This document shows positions 1 to 13,400 of a stretch of DNA of 64,000 bases, piece by piece. This stretch comes from Malurus cyaneus samueli (taxonomy: Eukaryota; Chordata; Aves; Passeriformes; Maluridae), in contig CM019214.1 in the NCBI GenBank assembly GCA_009741485.1, positions 29,664,746 to 29,728,745 on the forward strand. The letters run 5' to 3'. Every line of letters begins with the position of its first letter. The stretch's first letter is position 1. A program made the position numbers and the translations under genes. The notes under the pieces are model-generated. The model was not told where the DNA came from, did no database searches, and worked only from the letters and a program-made list of their open reading frames with translations.

Positions 1-3000
1 TGTCCCAGCAGCCATGCTTCTGCTGGCAGCCCCGAGGGCCTCACTCTGTGCACATCACTTGGTGCAAGTTTTCACGCACAGGCTTAACCCAAGGGAGCCA
101 CACAAATGCTTTAATATTGCCCAAATATCTAGTGCATTATACATGCAAAACACTTTCATCATTCTGAGCTTTAATACTCTGTTCAGCCATAAAATTGTCC
201 TTTCTGCTGGAAGAACATGACAGATGAATTTATTCACTAATGACCTTAGAATGAAATGATATTTAATGAACTGTGGATTATATATCCAATCCTCTATCAA
301 AAATACGAGGGAAGCTTCCGTGTACTGCAATTCTAAATGCAATATAAATACAAGTGACTTTTACTGAGCATAATTTAATGATTCTGGGGAGAAGAGCAGG
401 GAAGAGACAACAACTGGGACCTTTCGCAAGTCCCCTGTTAATGCTTGTCACTGGTAGTGAACAGAGGCAAAAAACAATGAAGATCACACCACAGCAAAAC
501 AAAGATACGAGTCAGAAAATGAGAGTGGACAACAGAAGGAACCTAGCCCAATGCACAGAATCGGGAAGAGACTAATTCGCAGAAGAGATGCTGTGGAGGC
601 TGACTGAGCCATGCAGGGACCACATCGGGTCACTACTTTGAGGCACAAGGGTTATTAGTCTGAGCCACCATCAACAGAAGAAAAGCCTTGTTCTGTTCTT
701 GGCTGTTCCACTCCAAGATGTTGAACCCCTTGCAGACTCAGAACCTCTCATCACTCAGGTAACATCCCTGAGGTGCACTGCTTCTTAATTAATTTAAGCA
801 AGCATATTTCCAATACGAGCACACTCACTCTGCACTGGGTAATTAGCTAGCAAAGTTTTAACTGTAAGGATTACACATCAAGATAAATCCGATATGCCCC
901 CACCCCAATCTTGCGTAGCTCTGCAGAAACAGTAACTTCTTTCTGAAGCAATCAAAAGCAACCACACAAATGCTTCCAGCCTCCACTTAAATGTGTGCTT
1001 TTTCTCCATGTATCTCTTCAGAACAGTACTTGCTTTGTCTTCCACCCAGACCTGAAGAGCAAGAGGTCGCAGCAGTCAAATCCCATGATTTATTTCCCAA
1101 GCTAACTTATCTTGAACAAGAACCCCAGGGCTCCAGAATGATTTTTCCAAAAGAACAGCTAAATCCCTCCCCCAGTGTCTCCTCTCTCCGAGAAGTCAGA
1201 ATTTGTCTGATGGGGATTCAGTGAGTACTTTTATTTTGACAAAGCAATTAATAAAAAGCAGCAACATCTGCCTACACAGCCCTCAGGAGTCTGACAACAT
1301 CCTCCAAAACAAATACTGGAACTAGCCTGGCTGAAAACTCAGAAATCTTTCAAGAATCAAGTGCATTCTGATTCAGCTTACCGGTTTTGAGTTGAACTTT
1401 TCCTTGTAGATTAATCAGCCCTACGCTCAGGAGAATTTTTAAATTTTTAATCATTCCAAGTGGAGGAGTAGCAATGAGGGTCCCCTCCCCAACCCTGGCA
1501 GCACAGACTGCACATGAATATGATCACAAGGGAAGGGTATGGACAAGACCAGCGCTGTCATTATTTCAGTTTCTTCTGGACTTTAAACAAGTGATGGGAC
1601 ACCACTGCTGAGAGCAGGAATTTGCCAGGCCAGAAACAGGGGACCTCCCCTGAAAATGCAATCATCTCCTTCCAAGCTGCTTCAGTATAGATTACGAAGT
1701 TTAAAACAGCTCTACTAATTTCTTATTGCTTTTGCCATCACAGCAACAAGAAGAGTATCAATGCAGGTATCAGCTACTCTTTAGTTATGAAACAGGGTTT
1801 GTTCCTAATTTGTTGTCTCTTGTTTTCCTGATGGGATTAGAAAAGGAGAAAGACCTGTACAATTTTTAAATCCTTGTTCCAAGCTTCCAGGCACACAAGG
1901 GCCTGACTGCAGCCTTCTATTCCACATACTCTCACTTCTTTTTCAGTGCATGCCCATCACCTTAATATGTTCTGAAAGAGGGAAGCCCGACCTCAGCAGC
2001 CCTTTTTCCTCAGGAAGCACATGATTCTCTTACCGTATTGTTTTTGTACAGCCTCTACCACTAACACACTCACTGATCAATCCCTCCTCCGGGACACTTT
2101 CCCTAGTATGCTTCCACATCTCTCATCACCGAAGAGATACACACAAAAAATTATGTCAGATAGGTGCATAAATAGTTCAATGGATTTGAATCTTCAGGCA
2201 TACTCACTGTCCCCTCAGCAAAAACTTGCTTGTTTTGAATGCTCATAAAATGGGAGCAGGAGTATCAAGAAAACAAAACTAAAAAAGATCCCTCTAGGTA
2301 TTGTTTCACTTACTTACAGCTGTCCAGCCCTCCCCATTTCAAGGTATCTATTTTTGAATCTCTTCTAACGCATGTTTTGGCAATGGATGTTTTCAGGAGA
2401 CGGGGAAGGAAAGGAGAAACAAAAATTACTGTACAGATCAAGTGGAATGAAAGCAAATAAAGAAGAGAATCCTTACTTCAAACACAATAAACCCTCCCGA
2501 AAGGGTTCAAAAATTGCTCACATTTGCATATTTTATTAAATTCCAGAAGGAAACTTGCAACTTTTTTTCATAGCTTCAGATATCTATTGATATCACAAAT
2601 AACATTAACAGAGAGGAAGAGATTTCATAAAACAAATGTTAGTGTAAAAACATTTCTTTCGTTTCAGGCTGTGTTACAAAACCTCGTGCTTGTTTCTCAA
2701 TACTTAGGATTCCCTAAAGCAGTTTTGTTTTTGTGCTGGCACCAGTACTTCAGTACATGAAGTGAGAGAGTTGCATGATGAATAATAATGAAACCCCTCA
2801 AACCAGAAGTCTTTGTGTATTTTTTTAACTGCTTTTGTGATTAAAAGTAAGGACTATTAACATGCCACAGACAACTTCACATCCTCTGACTATTTTAAAA
2901 GGTTTAGAAATACTGGTATTCATCCTGCTGCATGAACTGAACACCAGGGTTCACATCACCATGTGAGCAGGAAGCAAAATCAGTCTGTACAAAGGAGCAC

Positions 3001-6000
3001 ACTTGTTTGTTTCTACTACTAAGCTTTTCCTACTACTTGGCTAATACCTCTTATGCTATGCTTTGCAACATATGTAAAGGGAGTGGGGTAGAGGAGAGAG
3101 GGTTTATTCAAAGCAGATACAGTGTGCCAAATAAAACCTGAATGCACTTCAGTCTCCTACTAGACACAGAACTAGAAGACAACAGGCAAGTAAGACAGGC
3201 TCTGTAAGAGCCAAAGTTGGCAGATGTCATGGTAGCTTTCTGACACAATTATTAAAAATAACTAATATTATATTTGAAGCACAGCTTTGGCAGAGGACAT
3301 GCAACAGGAAGTACATGGCACAGGAGGCAACATCTAAATCCAAGCACATCACTTATGCCCACTGCTGAGAGTGCTGGCTGCAGTCTACAATACACCCACC
3401 AAGCCTAAGTGAATTTTTTCTCATGTCACTGTTCAGAGACACTCAGATGAACAGGACTGTGTTACACCCATAACCAGCCCTACTACACAGAGAAAAAAAT
3501 AAAGCCATGTGCATTTTTTCAGTCCTGTGCTCAGAAGAAACAGACAGACACATGAGCTATAGTTATCAACCTCACTTGACAGTTGCTGGTTTGGCTCAAT
3601 GAGGCTTAGAAGGATTATGATAAATTGAAGCAGCAGCCATTTGGCCGCTGGTCACCTCCCAAAATATTCTGTAAGACGACACACACAAACAGCAGAAGTC
3701 ACATTACAGCTGCATTCACTTTTTTTTTTTTAAATCTCTCAAAGCAGCCTACAACACCAACAATTGTTACTCACATGCGTTGCTTTTCATGTAGATAAAC
3801 GCTCTCATTCATAAACCCTGACTTGGGTCTCAAGGTTCACTTCATTCTCCTTCTTCCATTAAGTCTTGCTTCCCTTACTGGCACCCTTCCCAGCTATATT
3901 ACTTCCCTGCACAACCATGCAGTCCTTGGCTTCAATAATATCTCTGACCAGATTGAAGTTGTATCTTCCCACCAATCTTAAACCCTTTCCCTTACAGGCT
4001 TGGGGTGTTCCAGAACTGAATTTTATTGTCATTAGGAATTCAAGCCACAGTTAGATGCTGTCACATGCAGAAGGCAGCAAACCCTGGGAACAGGCTGGAG
4101 TGAAGCTGCACAATGTGCTACAGCATCCACCTCAAGGCCTCTCTGCTTGAGGCCTCTGGGCTGGGGAAAGCTGTTATTTCAAGGAGGTGAGCTGGCAGTG
4201 CAAGAATGTAGAAGGAGCTTACAGAGCTAACTCAGATACAACAGCTAATTTTGGCTACGCTCCAACTAAGGGAAACAGCTTTGTGTTTAAAATTTGAGAA
4301 GTGGCCTGCTTCCAAGATGTTATCAGAACATGAGAAGTTTAGTTTTGCAGCCATAAACTCCAAACATACGGAGAAAAATTATTTAAGCAAACCTAGAATT
4401 AGAAAATAATGACATCAAATATGGCAGTAGAATAACTTAAAGTTCTGAGAGTTACTAGCTGAATTTGTTACCTGATTTAATTCTAAAAAAAAGACAGAGA
4501 ACCACTTATTAAAGAGAACATAGCCTTAACTATGAATTTATAGCACATTTCAATATACACTCACAGAACTACCGTAGACTTGCAGTTCTGTATCAGAACA
4601 ACCGAGAACAAAAAAAATAAAAAAAAAAGAAGACTAGGGGTGGGCAAGTGTCTCTGGCTTCATTTGCTGTTTCATTCAGGCTTTGATCACTATGTATAGC
4701 ACGTGAAAAATTCCTCAGTGAAATAGTGGTGAACTAAATAATCACAGACTCAAGATGCTTGGCTCACCTCTCTAAAGCACACACTGTCAGACATTTGACT
4801 CTTAGCGTACGACACATTTTGCCTTTATTCATATCCTTGAAACAAATTTAGAGATGTCACATTCCTTCCATTCTTCACCTATGATTTGAGAAGCTGCCTT
4901 GATTTCCTGTTGCAGCTGACACTGCCCTTTAAGTGAATGGGCACATTTGATGCAAACTGCAAAGGCAAAGTCAGTCTTAACACCAACAAGCTAAGGAAGT
5001 TCATCCTCAGGAAATAACTGTAGCCAGGAAATACTCCTGGATGGTGAAGCCTGAAGTAGTGAAAGCTACTAATGGGGGAAGATAAGAAGTTTATTGAGCA
5101 AAGGAAATTAACAGGCAAAAATTCTTGTCAGGCTGTCTACTTGCAACTCAGAATTAAAGAAAATTTGTAATCGCTGCATTAAAAAAACCACAGCCATTCT
5201 AACATGTTCCTTAGGACATAAAATATACAAGTCCTTTCACGTACGTCTTTGCTAGGTTATGTGGAATGGATCCAAATCTATTCAGTGTCTTTGTAGATGA
5301 TACTAATATAAATATTGAATGACAAATACAAAACAGAGAAGCATATTAAATCCTAACTGGCCTCTCCCTCATATCTTATGACTTGCATGTGATCTTCTTA
5401 GAATTTAGTAAAAGCTTGTGCCAAGGAGTTTACAAAAACAGTGCTGCTTGAAGAGTTCAAGATTCTCTCCCTGAGAACCTGGATTTCTTGCTCTGACCAA
5501 GTCACACATTCACTGTTCTTGCCCAAATTTCACCAGAGAAGTGGGATGATTCTGAACTACCCATATAAACAACATTTCCATGTTGCTCTGTGGTTTTCTA
5601 GGAAGGCCTGCCCCAGTGGTAACCAACCCTTGACTTGTTTCAGTCAGACACTGCTAAGTTTATCGCAGAAGCCCTCAGAATCTTCCAGCACAAGGCAGCA
5701 GTGCCCACCATCCAGTCTAAGAATGGCCAAGAGACTGGATGACAGGAATGACTTAAGTTCCAAATTGTAATTTATGAGCCCCACCTGACTGCTGAACGGA
5801 GGAGGTAAGATTCACCATGCTGGCTGCTCTCAGTTTTTGAGCTGCAAACTTAGATAAAGGGCATCAAGCTCATAGAAATTCTCTTCAGAGTACTGGTAAG
5901 GGCACTTCACTGGACAACAGATGTGCTGGTTCAGTTCTTTTGAGTTCTGAATGATTCATGCCTTGTTGATTTAAAAGGTTACTGCTCTCAGCTGTCTTCT

Positions 6001-9000
6001 CATGCCTCTGCTGCAGTCTAATAAAAAAAGAAAATCTGTTGCAGAAGATTAGGACAAAGCTGTGAGAGGCAACTCCTTACACTGTCCCAGTATAAAATAG
6101 GAGATGATGAGTCAGAGTCTGAAGGTTCTATCACAGATAGTCCAAGCAAGCCAGAATTGGACATTCATCCAAGTCCCTCTGGGACGGAGAGATAACTGCT
6201 TCTTTTTTCCATTTGCCAGTTCTATTTAAGCTTTACATCAGGAGAAGGCCTGCCTGGAAAAATATATATTTATGCAATGTCTTGTAGAAGCCTAATGAAG
6301 CTCAACTGAGAAAAAAAGGTGGGCGAAAAAAATAATTCCCAACTACACAAGACATTGTGTCAATTACAAGCCTTTTCATGCAGATGAAGAAAACAAATAT
6401 CCAGAAATGCTGCAAAACATGGACTTCTCCAGGATAAATCTGAACAAAAAGATATTGTTCCAGAATAAGTAGTGCTAGGGCTACAAAAAACCTCATAATT
6501 CAGATTTTCACACAAAGCATCGTATTTTCTATAGACTACATAAAAATAATTTTAGGCTTATTGAAAGATGAGGGAGTTATCAGCAGTAGTAAAAGTACAA
6601 GCAATTCTTAAAACTTTATAGCAAGCCAGGCCCTGCCAGACATGAAGTGACAGGAAGTAGCAAACAGGCATAAACAAAAGATCAGAGCCAGTGCTCTCCC
6701 CTTCACACTGTAGGGGAGAACTGTGTCAAGCTGCGTCACCCACTCCAATGCCAGCCACGCGGAGTTGTCAGGCAGAAGACAATTAATTTACTCAAGCATT
6801 GGCCCAGCTTCACATCCCTGCTCCCAAACATTGTGTATCACTGCAGAGATGCCTCAGAAAAAGGGACCAACACACAATTCACTGTTAAGCTGACGAGTGC
6901 CTGGCAAAGGAGAACTGTAAGGGAGCCGGAATTTCTCTGCTGCACAGAAATTACACAGCCCATAGGGCACATAAGCTTCACCTGCCCAGTAACTCAGTTA
7001 ATGGGTTAAATCAATTTGCAAACAAGCATTAAAGAATGTAACAGAACAACTGGCTCCTCAGCTCATCCCAGAATCCTACAAAAAACACTGCAGGAGGGTC
7101 TGATATCATTTGAAAAACATCTTCTTCTGGAAGTCTATCAATGCATTTGTTTTAAAAGATGTAAATGTAGCCATGAAAGATAAAGTAGTTGTTTGAGTGT
7201 CCCTCAAAAGCTAAGAGCATTTCCTACCCATAGACTGGCTTGGATATCAATGTCTATAAAGTAGATATTCAGAAACTGTAAAGCAGCGAGTTTTTCAAAA
7301 ATAGTATTTGAAAACAGAAGCTCACACAGAGAGAAGGCAGAGTCCCACTGAAGACAGGAATTCATCAGGAGAAGAAAGATTGACCAAGGAGATCATCTTT
7401 AGCAAGCCTTAGAGATCAAAGAAAATAGGTCCATAATGGGATTTGGAGAATCCTATTTCCACTATTTCAAAGTTGGAAGATCCCTATTATTTAGTTATGA
7501 CCAATTACATGGAACCTATTAAAAGCCATCAACAATACACACCAAACCAACACAATCCACTCCAGTGCTTCAGACCTGAAACAGAGATTTTTCTTCACAG
7601 TAAACCTTAACCTCAACTTCCTTTCCCATTGCAACTTGAGTTCGTTATTACTTGCAATATCCATACTAAAGAGATAGACCAGTTCCCTCCCTCTCAAATT
7701 TTTGTTCTGGTGGGGGGATTGTTTGGGTTGGTTTTTTTGTTGTTGTTTTGTTCAATTTTTTTGATTCACATATTTGTATCCACTCTCATCCCTCTTCTGT
7801 AGGCCAAACAATTCCAATATTTTAATCTTTCCTCAATGGTTAAATTTTCCAGACCTCTGATGATTGCTCAGCTCTCCTCTGAATTCACCTCAATTAACAA
7901 AACTGACCTATCAGGAAACCAGAAACCTTCCAGTTTTACACAGCCCCAGCATACCTCCCCATCTTTATAATAAAACCTAAAGACAGATAGAACTTTTCCC
8001 ACTGAAGGAATTATACTTGTTGTTTGTTTTCATTACCAAGCGTTTACTTTTTCAATAGAAAAATGCTTGGATTAATTCAAGGAAATTACATCAACTATTC
8101 TCGCACATCCTCACTTCTCATCTCCCATTTCCCTGTGAAGCGCTAAAGAATATCCAGAAAAAAAATATCCCAAAAACAACAATAAAAAAATTTACCGACA
8201 AAATCACTTTTAGAGAAACAACTAGTTCAGGGATATTAGGGTTAGTGACACCATGTCAGCTACGAGGTGAGCAAGAAGGCATACAGACCAATTTTTGCTT
8301 TTTGTTCATGCAGTATACTACAAATAGGAAAGCATTAGCATCATCATTCAAAAACACCAACAACAACTTAACACCAACAACAACAAAAACAACTTAAAAT
8401 TGACAAAAATTTATGTGAAAGAACAATTGAAGAGATTTACAGGAATAAATCCCACTCACATTCCTGAACGCGTCAGGTACTTCTGAGTGGTTGGGAGTGA
8501 GGCCTACAGATACTTCCTGAAGTACATTATTTGCAGTAACAAGACAAACAGCAAATTCCTAACATATTACTCAAATTGGGAAAAGGGTGAGAGTTATCTC
8601 TTAAGATAAAAGTTACAAACTCGATTGTTCCTTGCTGCTTCTTTCCCCTCCACTCAAAGTAAAAAAAGCCTCACTTACCAGAATATAAATATATGCCCAG
8701 CTTAGTTCCCTTTATTTTTTTTGATGTCTCAGGATTTTCAAGAGAAAGCATTTTAACTTTTGCTACATGGTTCACATTCTGTTTCATTGTACATTTGACC
8801 TCTGCAATCTCATAGGAAGTGTCCAAAATAATCAGACAGGCATCTTATGTTCAAACCTCTCCTTTCAGTTACAGCCTCATAACAGGAAAAAAAATAAAAT
8901 CCTTAACTCAACCCACTGGCAGCCAGACCAATGCAAAATTCTAAGCGCAGAAAGATGCAAAATGGAGTTTAGTGCTTCCTTTCTAAGTTGAGATTTTAAA

Positions 9001-9276
9001 AGCTTAGGAAAGTTCAAAACAAATATTGCAGAAAGAAAGGAGCACTGGTAGTACAGTGTTAGGAATAAAATTAATATGGGTTGCCTTCGTAAAGGCATTT
9101 TTCCATAACTACAGATAGGGATCATGACATTACTGGTTCTACCACTAATGATTTAAAACTGGAAGAAGAATCCTATTCATTATCTCTTCTCTCCTCAAGA
9201 AAGTATCTTTGGAATATTAAACAAACCTAGCAAACAGAAAATGAGAAGAGTTAACATTTATATGTGTAGGTGTTAC
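1..9276 (-). other. RASA3: RASA3 intron 2, 3' part outside window
   Basis: Sequence downstream (on the minus strand) of the exon 2 donor, read as intron 2 of RASA3. The donor reads G|GTAACA at 9276-9275. The conserved residues expected from exon 3 (the rest of the first C2 domain, beginning Pro-Phe-Tyr-Gly-Glu after the split Cys) were looked for by eye on the minus strand and not seen, so the intron is at least 9.3 kb and continues past position 1. The content is AT-rich with no recognised gene. Visible items are an AAC-rich patch (about 8351-8394), a G/T-rich patch (about 7707-7751) and scattered short A or T runs. No mobile element with a recognisable consensus was found in it. Confidence 0.8.
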
Positions 9277-9394
9277 CATAATGACTTCTCCACTATTTTG
9301 GTCCTGAAAACCTCCTCCTGGTCCAGGTTTACAGTACAGTAGCAATCCCTCATCTTGTTTGGCCCTGGATATGTAGGAAGATTTTTGGCTTCAC
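9277..9394 (-). CDS. RASA3: RASA3 exon 2 (start of first C2 domain)
   Basis: Internal coding exon of 118 nt. The acceptor is TTTTAG|GT at 9396-9395, preceded by a T-rich tract; the donor is TG|GTAACA at 9276-9275. The first two bases complete a Gly codon begun in exon 1; 38 codons follow, and the last two bases (TG) begin a Cys codon. The peptide starts [10 protein letters not shown], continues through [15 protein letters not shown] and ends [11 protein letters not shown]. It is nearly identical to residues 20-57 of vertebrate RASA3 as I remember them. This is the first part of C2A in the C2A-C2B-RasGAP-PH-Btk architecture of GAP1 proteins. RASA3 acts at the inner plasma membrane, stimulates GTP hydrolysis by Ras, R-Ras and Rap1, and binds inositol tetrakisphosphate and phosphoinositides through PH-Btk. 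The two-residue differences from human are conservative. No frameshift or stop is present. RASA2 or RASAL1 fit the peptide less well. Confidence 0.96.
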
Positions 9395-10380
9395 CTAAAA
9401 CAAGAAAGAAAAAAAACCCAGAAAGATTACTTATTAAAACATCCATAAATTAGTTATCTGTCAACTAAAGCAGTGTCAGCAACATGGCTAAAACAAAGTA
9501 TTACATTTTCCTTCTCAAATGTGAAGTCTCTATTAAACTTTCCAGCGGTCTCCTGTTTTCAAGGCAGCAGATCCTGACAATCACTGAGTTTAGAACTCAG
9601 CTCAACTGTCTGTTGCAGCCAATTTATTCACATGTATTCAGATGCAGACTGTCTCCTTCCATTCTCGTGTTTAGGTTTCCATCAGTGTTCCCATAAGATA
9701 CCAGGAACATCACACAACATAAGATACCAGGAAAGTGATCAAGCTTTCCAATACAGCCCACTGATTTTATCCTAAAGCCATTACCAGAACACAGTAAATG
9801 AGGATGACCCTTGGCTCCACCATTCTCCACAGATGTGGAGATGGAAAACAGTGATGCTAGTTACAACCAACAGCCCCAGATCACAAGCTGGATTTCAAAG
9901 CACTCTGATGGGATAATTAGCACTTGCAAAGCTGCCTAAGGTCCTTGCACAAAGGTACCATGCAAGTCATGAATATTCTTCATTATAAATATTTGTTTCA
10001 AAACTGCAGCAAGAAGTTTGCATCCTATATTTAACAACACCACAAAGGACAGGGCTGAGGAACTCAGGGTAACTAACAAACCCTAGAGTATGAAACAAGA
10101 AGAAAACTACAGTCTTCTTCTCTACATATCCATTAACAAAGCACTAAATTTCCTTGGCTGACTGATAGAAACTAAAACTGTCCGTAAACTGGGCAATTCC
10201 CCTCATCATTTTGCTAAAACAGCTCATCACTATGTGGATGAGAGATTTCACTCTAAAGACAAAACTCAGACCTAAATGTAAGTCTACAATGCTCATGGTC
10301 TTATTTACTGTCAGTCTTCCAGTACCCAGAGATTATTAGCACTTACCATGGGAACTAGATCATTCCCTCCTGGTAAAAAT

Positions 10381-10446
10381 ACAAGGAATATATAAAATAG
10401 TATATATAAATAAATAAACAAAATATAAAACTAAAACTAAAAATGC
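10381..10446. repeat. AT-rich low-complexity patch
   Basis: TATA- and TAAA-rich tract (TATATAAA, then TAAATAAATAAA, then CTAAAA units) within intron 1. It is simple sequence without coding content. Confidence 0.7.
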
Positions 10447-13400
10447 ACAGACCAAGGGAACACGGGCTTGTTTGCCAGTACAGAAGGGAACTCTAAATAA
10501 TGGTAACAAATATAACTTTCTACCCAACGTCTGCAGCTCAGCTTAAGAGCACTTTCCCAGACACATTGTTTTCCAGTCTCCAGCTCCCAAATAGCTTTGT
10601 ACTATTAACAGAACCACTTTTCACCCCTATCTTCAGAGAAGACATACTTTTTCCTTTCAGCAGATTTTTTCAACAGCAATCTGATGCATGCACATGTAAA
10701 TACTGAAGATGCATAGCAAGGAAAGGCTGAGCCAACCTGCATCCTCACCTATAAAGAAAAAGCACAAAATGACACAGAACTGCATGTCTTCCTGCCTGTG
10801 ATCTACTTCTGTCATACGGTTTGCAAGCGTTTGCTAATGGCATGACCCATGCCATGCCCTTGGAAACATCACACAACCACAGATCTCACAAATGGCTTGT
10901 GCATGAGTGACCCTATGTGCATTTATTTTCTAAAGCTAACCATGGAGCATATATAGAGGCACTAAAAAGGGACTTGAAACTGTTGCTTCAGTCAGTAATG
11001 CCTCACTTCAGAGTTCTCCTAAATAAGTTTGTTCTCTCAGCTCAGCTGATACAACTTGATAGCATTCTTCCTACTTCCTTCAGAGTTGTGAGACACTGCA
11101 TTAAAAAAAGCTGTCTCCACTGTAATTTGAAGGTGTGACTGGAACATCTGCTGGCATGCCCAATGTGGCATTAAACTAAGCTGAAGTGTTAGCAATAGTT
11201 TAACTGCAGCAGCTCCAGACAAAAATATACTGAGGATTATTGATGGCGTGCTCAGTCTGCATTGAAATCTATCCTGCCATACTAAACCTTCAAGTTTTAT
11301 TCTTGTTAGTCTGAGTTCAAGCAAGTTACAAATCAAATGCACCACTCTCAAGCAGACTGAGGCCTCCAAGTCTCCTCTCCCCAAGCAATCAAATTTCTGT
11401 TCATTTTTCTCACATTGAAGTCACATGAAACCAGCCTCTTTTCTGGATAACAGGGTAGAGTTCCCCCAAAGAGACAGAGTGTCAACAGGAAGCGTTTCAA
11501 TAGCAGAATGATAAGGAAGTTTTCCTCTGGGGCTGGCACACTGTTCTCACGGCTCTTCTAAGAGAAAGACAAAAATTTTCAAGCTCAAAATCAAACCAAA
11601 ACAATAACACAGCTTCCTTTTTCTGCACTCTTCTACTTCCTACTTAAATGCATCACATGAGATCAAATTTTAATTTTTCATCTTGATTTCCATTTTTTTT
11701 ATATGAACAATATTTACTTAAGCACTTAAAGGTAATAGTTATGTCAAGCACTCTGAGAACCCTTTTTTGAAAATTCAGTTCTCTTCTTTGTTAAAACACT
11801 TAGAATAGGAAAGCCCATAATATTGAAACATAAAAGCCGTGTGAAGGAAGACACCATTTAGCATTACTAGAAAATGGCTGCCCTATACAGTCTGTACAGC
11901 AAATTAAAGGTCACCACCATCACAATGTTAGAAAGTGGGGCACAGGGAGAAGATAGAGGGAGAAGACATTTTACAGTAATTTCTTTCTTTAAAATGGAAA
12001 AAGACCCTGAAAAACCACAGAGACTCGAACAAAGGATTAATTGACCAACCCAATAGATTAATCATGTTGCTGACTTGAGTAGCTTACGAAAAAAAATACT
12101 GCTTCTTCCCAACACCGGCAGCAGCCAATGGCTGTTTAGATTCCTCCAGCACTGAGCAGTTGAGAAAGAAAAATTTGTCAAGCTTTCAAGCACAGCTAAA
12201 GACTCAGCTCTCTAGCCAGACATTTTATGTCAACAAACGCGCTCTGTTAGAGCTTCAGTTGCTCTTTAAATTCCTCCAAGACAAAAAAGTTCCCTCTGTG
12301 GCACTGTTTTGCCATCTACAATGAAGCTGAAGAACTAGATCAGTATTTTTTTGATTTTGCTACTACTGAAATGAAAAAAGAGAAAGCCCAGAATACATAA
12401 CACAGTCATGCACCATTTCCATTTTCTCAAAAAAAACAGAGCTGATAAGATCACAGCTTTTGGGCAAGGATTTAATCACTTAAACTATCTGTGTAGAAGA
12501 GCAACCTCATCAACTTCATATTTGCGAAGTATCTGGATGCTAGTGAACTTGGAGAGCGTTTGCAGATGAAAGGTCAATACACTCGCCTTCAAAACCTTCA
12601 GTTTTCCATTTCCACTAAGAAGAAATGGAATGTTTCTTAAGATGTCTAAGACCCTGACAATTTAGACTACACAAGCACTTTGTTTTGGAGCATAAGGCTT
12701 CCATTTGGAGCCACGGTAGCAGAATAATCTGTTCAAGTTTGCAATCGCGTTTCCCTCTATCCCTGCACTTCTAATGTACATGGGCCCTAATTTAACTATG
12801 TGCCGAACTCAATTTAGCACTAAGTACTTAAACCTAGCAAAGCTGATTTCAGCTATGGAAAAGTTAACATCAGGTATTTTGGACAAGTCTTAAAAAACAG
12901 ACTATACAATTCTGAGTATGTCACTGGCTTGGTATCCTCTCCCCATGAATTACTACAGGGTCACTACGGTTCAAAAATAGACTACCACAGCACAGATAGC
13001 TTGGCTTGAGACAGGCACAGGGAATGCAACAAGCTGGAAAAAAAATAAAGGGAAAACTCAAAATTGTATTAATCTTCCTTGTTCTTTCCAATGTTGCATA
13101 TTCCTGTCCTGCTAAATCACTGGCAGTAAAAGGAAAGCAAGGAAAAAGGGCACATATGGCAGGGAAGGCCACTGGGAGCATAACCAGTAAGAACTAAAAA
13201 ACGTAGAAATTGCTTCTAGGAATAAACAAATACACGTATACATTTCATTGCGGTTTTGCCAGCTGAAATTTTTTGTAGCATCAAGTATTTTTAATTGAAT
13301 TTAGAGATTTGACATTGTGTTATCTTTGCTTCTACATATTTTCCCAGATGCAACTTTATGAAAAGCTGAGAACGAATGACAGCCAGGTATTATTTCTACC

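Noticed and set aside
8341..8394. Repetitive AAC/CAACAA units considered as a CRISPR-like array
   Set aside because: Units are 3-6 bp low-complexity sequence with no regular spacers; this is a simple repeat in a vertebrate intron.
1..9276. RASA3 exon 3 in the left part of the window
   Set aside because: I scanned the minus strand for the codons expected after the split Cys (Pro-Phe-Tyr-Gly-Glu-Asp-Phe-Tyr) and found nothing close. The exon is presumably beyond position 1.
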